Shown here: piece by piece, positions 1 through 6,731 of the stretch | Layout of the letters: every line of letters begins with the position of its first letter | Position numbering within the stretch: the first letter of the stretch is position 1 | Source of the DNA: a bacterium | GTDB taxonomy: Bacteria; Desulfobacterota; UBA8473 | NCBI GenBank assembly: GCA_009773075.1 | Contig: WOUX01000058.1 | Location: 1-13,025 of the forward strand | Reading direction: 5' to 3' | DNA: 13,025 bases | Made by a program: the position numbers and the translations under genes | Notes under the pieces: model-generated | Seen by the model: the letters and a program-made list of their open reading frames with translations, nothing else | Database searches by the model: none | Told to the model about the DNA's origin: nothing

Positions 1-774
1 CAGCGCTTTGACGGTTAAAATCAGGGGCTTTTAATAGCCTTACCATGTTGCCTGTAGTCAGGACACAGGGATAGCATTCTTTACCAGAGGTCAATTTTCT
101 TCCCAGTTCCAGGGTCTCCTCATCGGATTCCGGTATTACCGTTGAACATACGCCACATGCTTCAAAGGCGGCAGAGAGGACAAGGGCATGATCAGACATA
201 TAGGGGATGTAAATATTTCTTTTCTTGCTTTCCTTCCTTTCCTTCCTTTGAGTAAGGGTGGTCTTCCCCCTTTTTTCAACTTCTGTTTTCCCAGCAACGT
301 TCTTCAGGGTATCAAGGAATGCCTCTAAACGGGTAATAGCTCCAACATCTGCACTGTGCTCGTCTACCTCTATCTGAAGGTATGGCTTCCCTTTTAATTT
401 ATCCCTGAAGAAATGCAATATAAAGGAGTCTGGCCCGCAGGCAAAATTGGTGAGATACAGGGCGTATAGATTTGGGTTGTTCCTTATTATATGGGCGGCG
501 GTTAAAAACCTCTGTCCGGACTTCCAGTACATATGTCCTGCTGTCTTTGCCAGATCACTGTCTTCTAGGGGCAGGAAGTCAAGGGGGATTGCCAGGACGC
601 CTAGATCTCTCAGTTTTTTGGGTAAGTCCATGTTGATGCCGGAATCACATCCATTGTATGGCCGACTTACAATGACTATTGCCTTCTGTTCTTCTTTGAG
701 ATTGGCGAGAATCTCAGTTCCTCTGGCCTGCAGGGCAGAGGAAAAATTCTCCTGAACGTCTAAAATCCAACCCT
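1..774 (-). CDS. Acyl-CoA dehydratase activase-like protein, frame-displaced C-terminal part (partial)
   Basis: This is the downstream part of the large gene at 760-3183, read one frame away and open at the left edge of the window. From about 774 to 2 the minus strand has no stop codon, giving roughly 255 residues. Motifs seen in order are SRPYNGCDSGINMDLP, LTNFACGPDSFILHFFR, QIEVDEHSADVGAITRLEAF, IPYMSDHALVLSAAFEACGV, PESDEETLELGRK and SGKECYPCVLTTGNM. These are recalled as hallmarks of the COG3580/COG3581 (DUF2229) region of giant 2-hydroxyacyl-CoA dehydratase activase proteins, which usually run to about 1400 residues. The cysteines of FACGP and ECYPC are candidate iron-sulfur ligands by family analogy. 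No separate start or ribosome-binding site is evident, so it is not an independent gene but the continuation after a one-base frameshift. Its full end lies outside the window. Confidence 0.85.
231..248 (-). repeat. In-frame 9-bp tandem duplication (RKE-RKE)
   Basis: The plus strand reads TCCTTCCTT twice in a row. On the coding strand this is a homopurine tract encoding R-K-E twice inside a basic linker (TQRKERKESKKR) of the activase C-terminal part, just before the IPYMSDH motif. The length is a multiple of three, so the frame is kept. Confidence 0.7.
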
Positions 775-775
775 T
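760..775 (-). other. Frameshift site in the activase gene
   Basis: Reading in the first frame gives ...DLGTGRVGF and a TAG stop. Shifting back one base within GGAAGGG gives ...TGR/K-GWILDVQENFSSALQARG and then 250 more residues of family-typical sequence. Both sides are strongly conserved activase protein, so one base is missing here relative to an intact gene. The short G/A-rich run suits either a real indel mutation or a sequencing/assembly error. There is no classical slippery heptamer, so programmed frameshifting is unlikely. Confidence 0.8.
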
Positions 776-3183
776 CCTGTCCCAAGGTCAATTACGGGTT
801 GGAGAACCTGCACCCCATGTTTTTCAAAGTTGATAGCGGATTTAACAGTATAGGGAAAAGCCTGTACATAAGGGCAGTTGTAACTTTGTTCTATATCTGG
901 ATGCGTTCGTTTCATATTGATAATGCTTGGCAAGAATATTCTCTTTACGCCCTTCTCTATTAGCTCCAGTATATGTCCATGGGAGACCTTAATTGGAAAA
1001 CATGTTTCGGCTACAACACTTTCAACCCCTTGACGGATGATTTTTTTATTGCTCATTTCAGTAAATACTACCCTAAACCCCAGCTCATTAAAGAAGGTCT
1101 TCCACAGAGGAAGCAGCTCATGGAAGAAGAGTATCCTGGGTATCCCTATCACTCCCGTGTTATCATCCAATCCGTAATCTTTTTTGTTTATGTTTAGAAG
1201 CAGTTCTTCCCTCTCGGCAAAGAGATCCGGCAGGTCAGACCCCTCTTTCTTTTCTTTGTTCACTTCATATTTTTCACACCTGCTCCCGTAAAAAAGAGGG
1301 TTCTCTCCTTTAACAGTGAGCTTTCTTATCTCGCACATGTTGGGGCACCCCTGACATTCGAAGGAAGAGAGGTCATAACTTTTCTCACTTAGATCAAACC
1401 CCTTGAATTTACTCTCCCTATTCTTGTTCTCCTCCATAGCCAGAATGGCAACACCTATGGCCCCTGTAACCTCGTTGTTCATAGGAACCTTAATGGGTTT
1501 GCCAAGTATCTTTTCAAAGGCAGCCACTACCCCCCGGTTAAATGCCGTTGCTCCCTGGAAGAAGATTTTTCCTCCAATCTTTCTATCCCCTACTACCTTA
1601 TTCAGATAGTTTATAGCTATTGAATAACTTAGCCCTGCAACCAAGTTCTCCTTACTGGCACCTCTCTGTTGATGATGAACAAGGTCGGACTCCATAAATA
1701 CAGTACACCTCTCACCAAGGGAAACAGGAGATGGGGCGCTTAAAGCCAGGTTCCCAAACTCCTCTTTGATGGAGATTCCCAACTTTTCTGCCTGTTCCTC
1801 CAAAAAGGATCCTGTCCCAGCTGCACAGACTTTATTCATTTCAAAATCAACTATGGTACTGTTTTCTATACTAATATACTTCGAATCCTGGCCACCAATC
1901 TCGAATATGGTATCAACATCTGGATCAATGTTAATAGCCGCTGTAGCTTGAGCGGTTATCTCATTCTTCACGATATCAGCCCCAACGAAATCCCCTGTCA
2001 AGTACCTTCCTGAACCTGTAGTCCCCACACCTTGTATAGTTACATAATCACCTATTTCTTCTCCAACTTCCATTAGCCCCTGTCTTATTGCCTCTATAGG
2101 CCTACCCGCGGTCATCAAGTATCTCTTGGAAAGAAGATTCTTATTTCTGTCTATAACCACTACGTTTGTGCTGATGGACCCTACGTCTATGCCCAGAAAG
2201 GCATCAACCTTATCCTCTTTTTTCGAGGCGCAAGGGTTGGTTGTGACCTCTACCATTCTCTTTTTACTTTCTTCTGAAAGGGTAAGAGGACTTAATCCGA
2301 CACTTTTTTCCTTATGGGTTTCGAGGTAGTTCTGAAGCCTTTCTAAACCCAGAAATGGGATTTGCTTAGCCGGGTCTTCCATAGTAGCAATCACAGAGCC
2401 TATGGCACCCATTGATGCAAAATGCCCTGGAATGATAAACTCCGCTTCCTCTAATTCTAAGACGTGGAGGAATGCCTTTCTCATGCCCACATTGGCTGCT
2501 ACCCCCCCCTGAAATGAGACAGGGCCGATGAAGGTTTTGCCTTTTCCAATATTGCTTTTGAAGTTCCTTGCCATGGCATAACATAGGCCCGCAACAATAT
2601 CGAAATCTGAGGTAGCTCCTTGCTGTAAGTGAATCATGTCGGTTTTAGCGAACACACTGCACCTTCCGGCAATCCTGGGAGGGTTCTCTGATTTCAGGGC
2701 TAATTTGCTAAACTCTTCGATACTTAAACCTAATCTATGTGCCTGTTGGTCCAGAAAGGATCCAGTGCCTGCGGCACATATGGTATTCATGGCGAAATCT
2801 GTGATCCTTGTACTCTTTTGGTACTTATCGTAGTCAAGTAAGATGAGTTTAGAATCTTCTCCTCCAATCTCAACAATTGTCTTTACCTGGGGATAAAGGT
2901 ACTCTACAGATTTACTCTGGGCAATAATCTCATTGACGAAGTTTGCCCCTACGAGTTCGGCTACCAGTTTACCTGCTGTGCCTGTGAGGGAGGCAGTCAT
3001 TATTTGACCCTTTTCGATGCAGGAAAGAACTTCTGTAAGAACCTTTCTCACTGTTTTTAAAGGCTGCCCCATCGTTCTGGTGTAGTGTTCCTCTAGAATA
3101 TCCCTGTTTTGATTCATTACCACGGTGTTGACACTCACTGAACCAACATCAATACCTAAATAGATATGACCCGATTTAGCCAT
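760..3183 (-). CDS. 2-hydroxyacyl-CoA dehydratase/benzoyl-CoA reductase-type activase, double ATPase domain (frameshifted)
   Basis: ATP-dependent activator of the BcrAD/BadFG/HgdC family. In characterised members a 4Fe-4S ATPase dimer injects a low-potential electron into a radical dehydratase or aromatic CoA reductase; the partner enzyme here is unknown. Two ASKHA ATPase domains are visible. Domain 1 (residues 8-270) has LGIDVGSVSVNT, VEIGGEDSK, CAAGTGSF and GRCSVF. Domain 2 (328-585) has LGIDVGSISTN, FEIGGQDSK, CAAGTGSF and GERCTVF. The cysteine pairs 136/175 and 453/493 match the cluster ligands of HgdC-type proteins. A cysteine-rich segment follows (C610, C613, C617, C636), then the start of the DUF2229 region (about 682-805; ETCFPIKVSHGH, YNCPYVQAFPY). 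The ATG has a good AAGGGAG site 7 nt upstream. It lies 29 nt after gpsA and is probably co-transcribed with it. The frame ends early at ...DLGTGRVGF, where relatives continue, so the product as read is truncated by a frameshift. Confidence 0.9.
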   Translation of the reverse strand: MAKSGHIYLGIDVGSVSVNTVVMNQNRDILEEHYTRTMGQPLKTVRKVLTEVLSCIEKGQIMTASLTGTAGKLVAELVGANFVNEIIAQSKSVEYLYPQVKTIVEIGGEDSKLILLDYDKYQKSTRITDFAMNTICAAGTGSFLDQQAHRLGLSIEEFSKLALKSENPPRIAGRCSVFAKTDMIHLQQGATSDFDIVAGLCYAMARNFKSNIGKGKTFIGPVSFQGGVAANVGMRKAFLHVLELEEAEFIIPGHFASMGAIGSVIATMEDPAKQIPFLGLERLQNYLETHKEKSVGLSPLTLSEESKKRMVEVTTNPCASKKEDKVDAFLGIDVGSISTNVVVIDRNKNLLSKRYLMTAGRPIEAIRQGLMEVGEEIGDYVTIQGVGTTGSGRYLTGDFVGADIVKNEITAQATAAINIDPDVDTIFEIGGQDSKYISIENSTIVDFEMNKVCAAGTGSFLEEQAEKLGISIKEEFGNLALSAPSPVSLGERCTVFMESDLVHHQQRGASKENLVAGLSYSIAINYLNKVVGDRKIGGKIFFQGATAFNRGVVAAFEKILGKPIKVPMNNEVTGAIGVAILAMEENKNRESKFKGFDLSEKSYDLSSFECQGCPNMCEIRKLTVKGENPLFYGSRCEKYEVNKEKKEGSDLPDLFAEREELLLNINKKDYGLDDNTGVIGIPRILFFHELLPLWKTFFNELGFRVVFTEMSNKKIIRQGVESVVAETCFPIKVSHGHILELIEKGVKRIFLPSIINMKRTHPDIEQSYNCPYVQAFPYTVKSAINFEKHGVQVLQPVIDLGTGRVGF

Positions 3184-3204
3184 ACGGCCACTCCCTTACA
3201 ATAG

Positions 3205-3238
3205 CTTTGTGCCTATGTGCCTTTGCTACTTTGTGTCT
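3205..3238. repeat. Short degenerate TTTGTGCC-type repeat overlapping the gpsA 3' end
   Basis: The plus strand reads CTTTGTGCCT, ATGTGCCTTTG and ACTTTGTGTCT in succession, that is, imperfect copies of a TTTGTGCC unit. The gpsA stop codon (3213-3215) lies inside it, so the last residues of GpsA (QTQSSKGT) are encoded by the repeat. Similar runs of this unit are recalled from intergenic regions of various environmental bacteria; that parallel is from memory. Confidence 0.6.
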
Positions 3239-4262
3239 GATTAGTTACATCGTAAGAATCCATTTCACATTTTAGATCCCTGGTCATAAGCTCGGTCACA
3301 ACATCCCTGGCAGGTTTATCTTCGTAAAGCAAACGATAGATTTGCTCTATTATGGGCATCTCTACGCCCAGGTTTTTGGCAATGCGATAGACAGCCTTGG
3401 CAGTCTTTACGCCCTCAGCCACCATCTTCATCTCATTCAATATCTCCTTCAGTTTGATCCCCCTTCCCAACCTGAAACCCACTGACCTATTCCTGCTTAG
3501 ATCGCTGGTACAGGTCAGGACCAGATCTCCTAAACCAGCAAGCCCTGAAAAGGTTAAGGGGTTTGCCCCCATTTTAACACCCAAGCGGGAGATTTCCGCT
3601 AAACCACGAGTAATTAAGGCAGCTCGCGTGTTATATCCGAAACCCAATCCATCAGACACTCCAGCAGCAATGGCAATAACATTTTTTACTGCCCCGCCCA
3701 ATTCTACTCCAATAACATCGGAATTTGTATAAACCCTGAAGTAAGATGTTGCAAAGACCTCCTGTACAATTCCGGCTGCCTCCATGTTTTCTGAGGCAAC
3801 CGCTACTGCCGTCGGGGTTTTTTGAATGATTTCCTTAGCAAAACTGGGGCCTGACAAATAGACCAGGGTCTTATGTAGTTTGCCAGGCAGAACCTCTTTA
3901 AGCACATGGGACATGGTCATTAAAGAATCGCTCTCAATTCCCTTAGATGCACTAACTATGATTGATTTATCAGGTAGGTATGGGAGAGTCTGAGAAATAA
4001 CACTTCTTACTACATGGGAGGGAGTAACCGATACAACTATGTCTTTATCCAGGCAGACCTCAGCAAAGGATGTAGTAGGTTTAATATTCTCGGACAATAT
4101 AAATTTTGGGAGGTAAACCGGGTTTTCTCTTTCTCTTTTCAATATCTCACAAAGATCTGGTTCAAAAACCCAGAGGGTAACTGCATAGCCTTTTTCTGCA
4201 AGAAGGTTTGCAAGAGCGGTTCCCCAGCTCCCTGCCCCTATTACTCCAATCTCTTTTTTCAT
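3213..4262 (-). CDS. gpsA: NAD(P)+-dependent glycerol-3-phosphate dehydrogenase
   Basis: Cytoplasmic enzyme that reduces dihydroxyacetone phosphate to sn-glycerol 3-phosphate, the backbone precursor of phospholipids. The 349-residue protein has the N-terminal Rossmann motif GAGSWGTALANLLAEKG (9-25), SASKGIE (104-110), LSGPSFAKE (136-144) and the catalytic-lysine segment GVELGGAVKNVIAIAAG (185-201, K193). The C-terminal helical domain contains GLAGLGDLVLTCTSDLSRNR (240-259) and VAEGVKTAKAV. All are diagnostic of GpsA. The ATG at 4262 is preceded by GGAAG at about 5 nt, and 28 nt separate it from the gyrA stop, so it likely shares a transcript with gyrA. The family normally ends soon after the MTRD(P/L)K motif (residues 327-331). 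The further tail MDSYDVTNQTQSSKGT probably comes from a short repeat at the 3' end and is unlikely to be functional. Confidence 0.96.
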   Translation of the reverse strand: MKKEIGVIGAGSWGTALANLLAEKGYAVTLWVFEPDLCEILKRERENPVYLPKFILSENIKPTTSFAEVCLDKDIVVSVTPSHVVRSVISQTLPYLPDKSIIVSASKGIESDSLMTMSHVLKEVLPGKLHKTLVYLSGPSFAKEIIQKTPTAVAVASENMEAAGIVQEVFATSYFRVYTNSDVIGVELGGAVKNVIAIAAGVSDGLGFGYNTRAALITRGLAEISRLGVKMGANPLTFSGLAGLGDLVLTCTSDLSRNRSVGFRLGRGIKLKEILNEMKMVAEGVKTAKAVYRIAKNLGVEMPIIEQIYRLLYEDKPARDVVTELMTRDLKCEMDSYDVTNQTQSSKGT

Positions 4263-4290
4263 CGCTTCCTTTTTTTTATTCTATTCTCCT

Positions 4291-6480
4291 TTAGCTTTGC
4301 TCATTTTCCGCTAATCTGGCTACGCCAACAACCTTTTCTTCCTTGTCTACATCAATCAACGTTACCCCCTGGGTGTTTCTTCCTATTATTGAAATACCTT
4401 TAGCGCTGATTCTGATAATCTTCCCCCGATCAGTGATGAGCATTAAGTCATCCTGGTCGGTTACCTGTTTTATGGCAACAACAGATCCATTTCTCTGGGT
4501 GGCTTTTATTGTAATTACACCTGCACCACCCCTCCCTTGAGCCCTGTACTCTGAGCCCTTTGTCCTTTTGCCAAAACCATTTTCAGTGACGGCAAGAATG
4601 GCAGTATCGTTGTTTATGATTTCCATGCCAATGAGTTCATCATCCTTTGCCAGTTTGATGCCCTTGATCCCTCTGGTTACCCTTCCCATGCTCCTAACCT
4701 GGGCCTCTTTAAATCTTATAGATTTCCCTGATTTAGTACCGAGGAAGATATCTTGTGTTCCGTCGGTCAGTCTTACGGAGATCAGCCTATCTCCTTCATC
4801 AATATTTATGGCAATTATTCCATTGACACGGGGGTTACTGTAAGCAGAGAGAGGGGTCTTCTTTATAATCCCATTCCTTGTTGCCATAGTAACATATTTG
4901 TTATCTTTAAATTCTCGTACAGGCAGGATTGCAGAGATGTTTTCATCAGAACCCAGGTTCAGTAGATTGACAATAGCTTTACCTCGGGATACCCTTCCAG
5001 CCTGGGGGATCTCATAGACCTTTCGCCAAAAAACCTTACCTTTATCTGTAAAAAAGAGCATAAATTCTCTGGTCGAAGCAACGAACAGGTGTTCAACAAA
5101 ATCTGTGTCGTTGGTGGTTGTCCCTATTTTACCTTTACCACCACGCCTTTGACTTCGATAAAGAGATATGGAGTTTCTCTTTATATAGCCACTATGGGTA
5201 ATGGTTACAACCATGTCTTCTTCAACGATCATGTCCTCCAGACTAATTTCCGTATCCTCTTCTATAATCTCTGTTCGCCTCTCGTCACCATACATCTGCT
5301 TTAATGCCATTAGCTCTTCCACAATGATATCCAAAACAAGCCTTTCATTTGCCAGGATCTGTTTATATTTCTCGATTAACTTTAGAATCTCCATATAATC
5401 TTCTATGATTTTTTCCTGTTCCAATGCAGTGAGTCTTTGTAACCTCATGTCCAGGATTGCCTGAGCCTGGAGATCAGACAAAGAAAATCTACTCATTAGG
5501 CTTTCCTTGGCGACCTTCGGGTTCGCGGAGGATTTGATAAGGGCTATGACTTCGTCCAGGTTTTCCAGGGCAATCCTTAAACCCTCAAGGATATGGGCCT
5601 TGTTCTCCGCCTTTTTTAATTCAAAAGATGTCCTTCTTGTGACGATCTCTTTTCGATGGTTTAAAAAATGGTATAGGACCTCTTTTAAGTTTAGGAGCAT
5701 TGGTTGACCACCAACAATGGCCAGGATTATTATACCAAAGCTACCCTGCATTTGGGTGTATTGATAGAGTTGGTTAAGGATAGCCTTTGCAATCTCGTCC
5801 CTCTTTAATTCAATAACTATCCGCATTCCTTCTCTATCTGACTCGTCTCTTAGCTCTGAGATCCCCTCTATCTTCTTTTTCCTTGACAATTCAGCTATGC
5901 TTTCGATCAGTCTTGCTTTATTCACCTGGTAAGGAAGCTCTGAAATCACGATGCTTTCTTTACCACTGTCCTTATTCCTTTCGATAATTGCCCTGGCCCT
6001 TATATGTATTATTCCCCTTCCGGTTTTATAGGCTTCTTTTATACCTCTTTTGCCACAAATGAATCCAGCAGTAGGGAAATCAGGCCCATGGACCAACTCC
6101 ATTAAGTCATCGATGCTAATATCTGGGTCATCTATTATGGCAATAATTCCATCTATCACTTCTACCAGGCTATGGGGCGGTATATTTGTGGCCATTCCAA
6201 CGGCAATTCCAGAAGATCCGTTAATCAACAAATCCGGGAGTTTCGATGGAAGGACTGTGGGCTCCGTAAGGGAATTATCATAAGTTGGAACAAAATCAAC
6301 GGTCTCTTTCTCAATATCCGACAGAAGTTCTGAAGCCAATCGGGTCATCCTTATTTCTGTATATCTCATGGCTGCCGGCGGATCTCCATCTACGGAACCA
6401 AAATTCCCCTGCCCATCAATCAAAGGATATCGCATTGAAAAATCCTGGGCCATACGGACTATAGTATCATACACAGCCAC
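4291..6480 (-). CDS. gyrA: DNA gyrase subunit A, main body lacking its true N-terminus
   Basis: Breakage-reunion subunit of the A2B2 gyrase that introduces negative supercoils. The open frame gives 729 residues, nominally from a GTG at 6480, but homology starts upstream (KYHPHGD at 6501-6481 in the same frame), so the GTG is an internal valine codon and not a real start. Visible features are AVYDTIVRMAQDFSMRYPL, DGQGNFGSVDGD, the catalytic tyrosine in AAMRYTEIR (Y40 of this frame, equivalent to E. coli Y122), NGSSGIAVGMATNIPPH and the coiled-coil arm (about 280-400). The C-terminal pinwheel opens with the GyrA box QRRGGKG (444-450) and ends with IGRNTQGVTLIDV. It lacks the large E. coli insertion before the QAQAILDMRLQRL helix and has no acidic tail, as in many non-enteric bacteria. 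The GyrA box argues for GyrA over ParC. Identity is certain; functionality as assembled is doubtful because of the upstream deletion. Confidence 0.95.
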   Translation of the reverse strand: MAVYDTIVRMAQDFSMRYPLIDGQGNFGSVDGDPPAAMRYTEIRMTRLASELLSDIEKETVDFVPTYDNSLTEPTVLPSKLPDLLINGSSGIAVGMATNIPPHSLVEVIDGIIAIIDDPDISIDDLMELVHGPDFPTAGFICGKRGIKEAYKTGRGIIHIRARAIIERNKDSGKESIVISELPYQVNKARLIESIAELSRKKKIEGISELRDESDREGMRIVIELKRDEIAKAILNQLYQYTQMQGSFGIIILAIVGGQPMLLNLKEVLYHFLNHRKEIVTRRTSFELKKAENKAHILEGLRIALENLDEVIALIKSSANPKVAKESLMSRFSLSDLQAQAILDMRLQRLTALEQEKIIEDYMEILKLIEKYKQILANERLVLDIIVEELMALKQMYGDERRTEIIEEDTEISLEDMIVEEDMVVTITHSGYIKRNSISLYRSQRRGGKGKIGTTTNDTDFVEHLFVASTREFMLFFTDKGKVFWRKVYEIPQAGRVSRGKAIVNLLNLGSDENISAILPVREFKDNKYVTMATRNGIIKKTPLSAYSNPRVNGIIAINIDEGDRLISVRLTDGTQDIFLGTKSGKSIRFKEAQVRSMGRVTRGIKGIKLAKDDELIGMEIINNDTAILAVTENGFGKRTKGSEYRAQGRGGAGVITIKATQRNGSVVAIKQVTDQDDLMLITDRGKIIRISAKGISIIGRNTQGVTLIDVDKEEKVVGVARLAENEQS

Positions 6481-6481
6481 A

Positions 6482-6601
6482 TCACCATGGGGATGATACT
6501 TTCCGCGCCCTGCCTACAATGACGCTCATTGCATAATCCATATAGGATTTTTTCATTTCATCTTCAATACTTACAGGTATCTTCTGTTGATGTAAATGCA
6601 T
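6482..6601 (-). pseudogene. gyrA: gyrA 5' fragment, out of frame with the body after an internal deletion
   Basis: An ATG at 6601 with GAGGAG 3 nt upstream starts MHLHQQKIPVSIEDEMKKSY followed by MDYAMSVIVGRA, the canonical GyrA N-terminal arm. Relatives then continue with LPDVRDGLKPVHRRILYAM and on to GEVIGKYHPHGD. Here GCG (Ala, 6508-6506) is followed after a single C (6505) by GGA AAG TAT CAT CCC CAT in another frame. About 41 codons, roughly 122 bp, are therefore missing, and translation from the ATG runs to a TGA at 6484-6482 after RKVSSPW. The lost part includes conserved arginines of the DNA-gate region, so a gyrase lacking it should not work. Either the assembly dropped the segment or the gene is truly broken. 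Confidence 0.85.
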
Positions 6602-6731
6602 ATGCTCCTCAAAGATCGGTTCACAGTTGACAGTTGATCGGATTTAGTATTAGCATCAGGGAAAATCACAGTTCCGTTATAATCTAATCGATAGACACTG
6701 AACTGATAACCGTTAACTGATAACCAATAGG
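6602..6731. repeat. gyrB-gyrA intergenic gap with short direct repeats
   Basis: This 130-nt spacer holds two copies of the 11-mer AACTGATAACC (6701-6711 and 6715-6725) and a tandem CAGTTGA pair (6624-6637), plus a weak 6-bp inverted repeat CAGTTC/GAACTG (6669-6674, 6700-6705). No convincing promoter, terminator or open frame was found. The GAGGAG upstream of the gyrA ATG lies at its left end. Confidence 0.6.

Noticed and set aside
447..755. Plus-strand open frame of about 100 codons opposite the activase C-terminal part
   Set aside because: It is antisense to clearly conserved protein on the minus strand, with no homology or ribosome-binding site; the same applies to all other plus-strand frames in the window.
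760..775. Programmed -1 ribosomal frameshift in the activase gene
   Set aside because: The GGAAGGG run is not a classical X-XXY-YYZ slippery site, and no obvious downstream pseudoknot or stem was seen; a simple indel is more likely.
6478..6480. GTG at 6480 as the genuine gyrA start
   Set aside because: The same frame upstream encodes KYHPHGD, part of the conserved core, and the true N-terminal arm with a ribosome-binding site lies at 6601.
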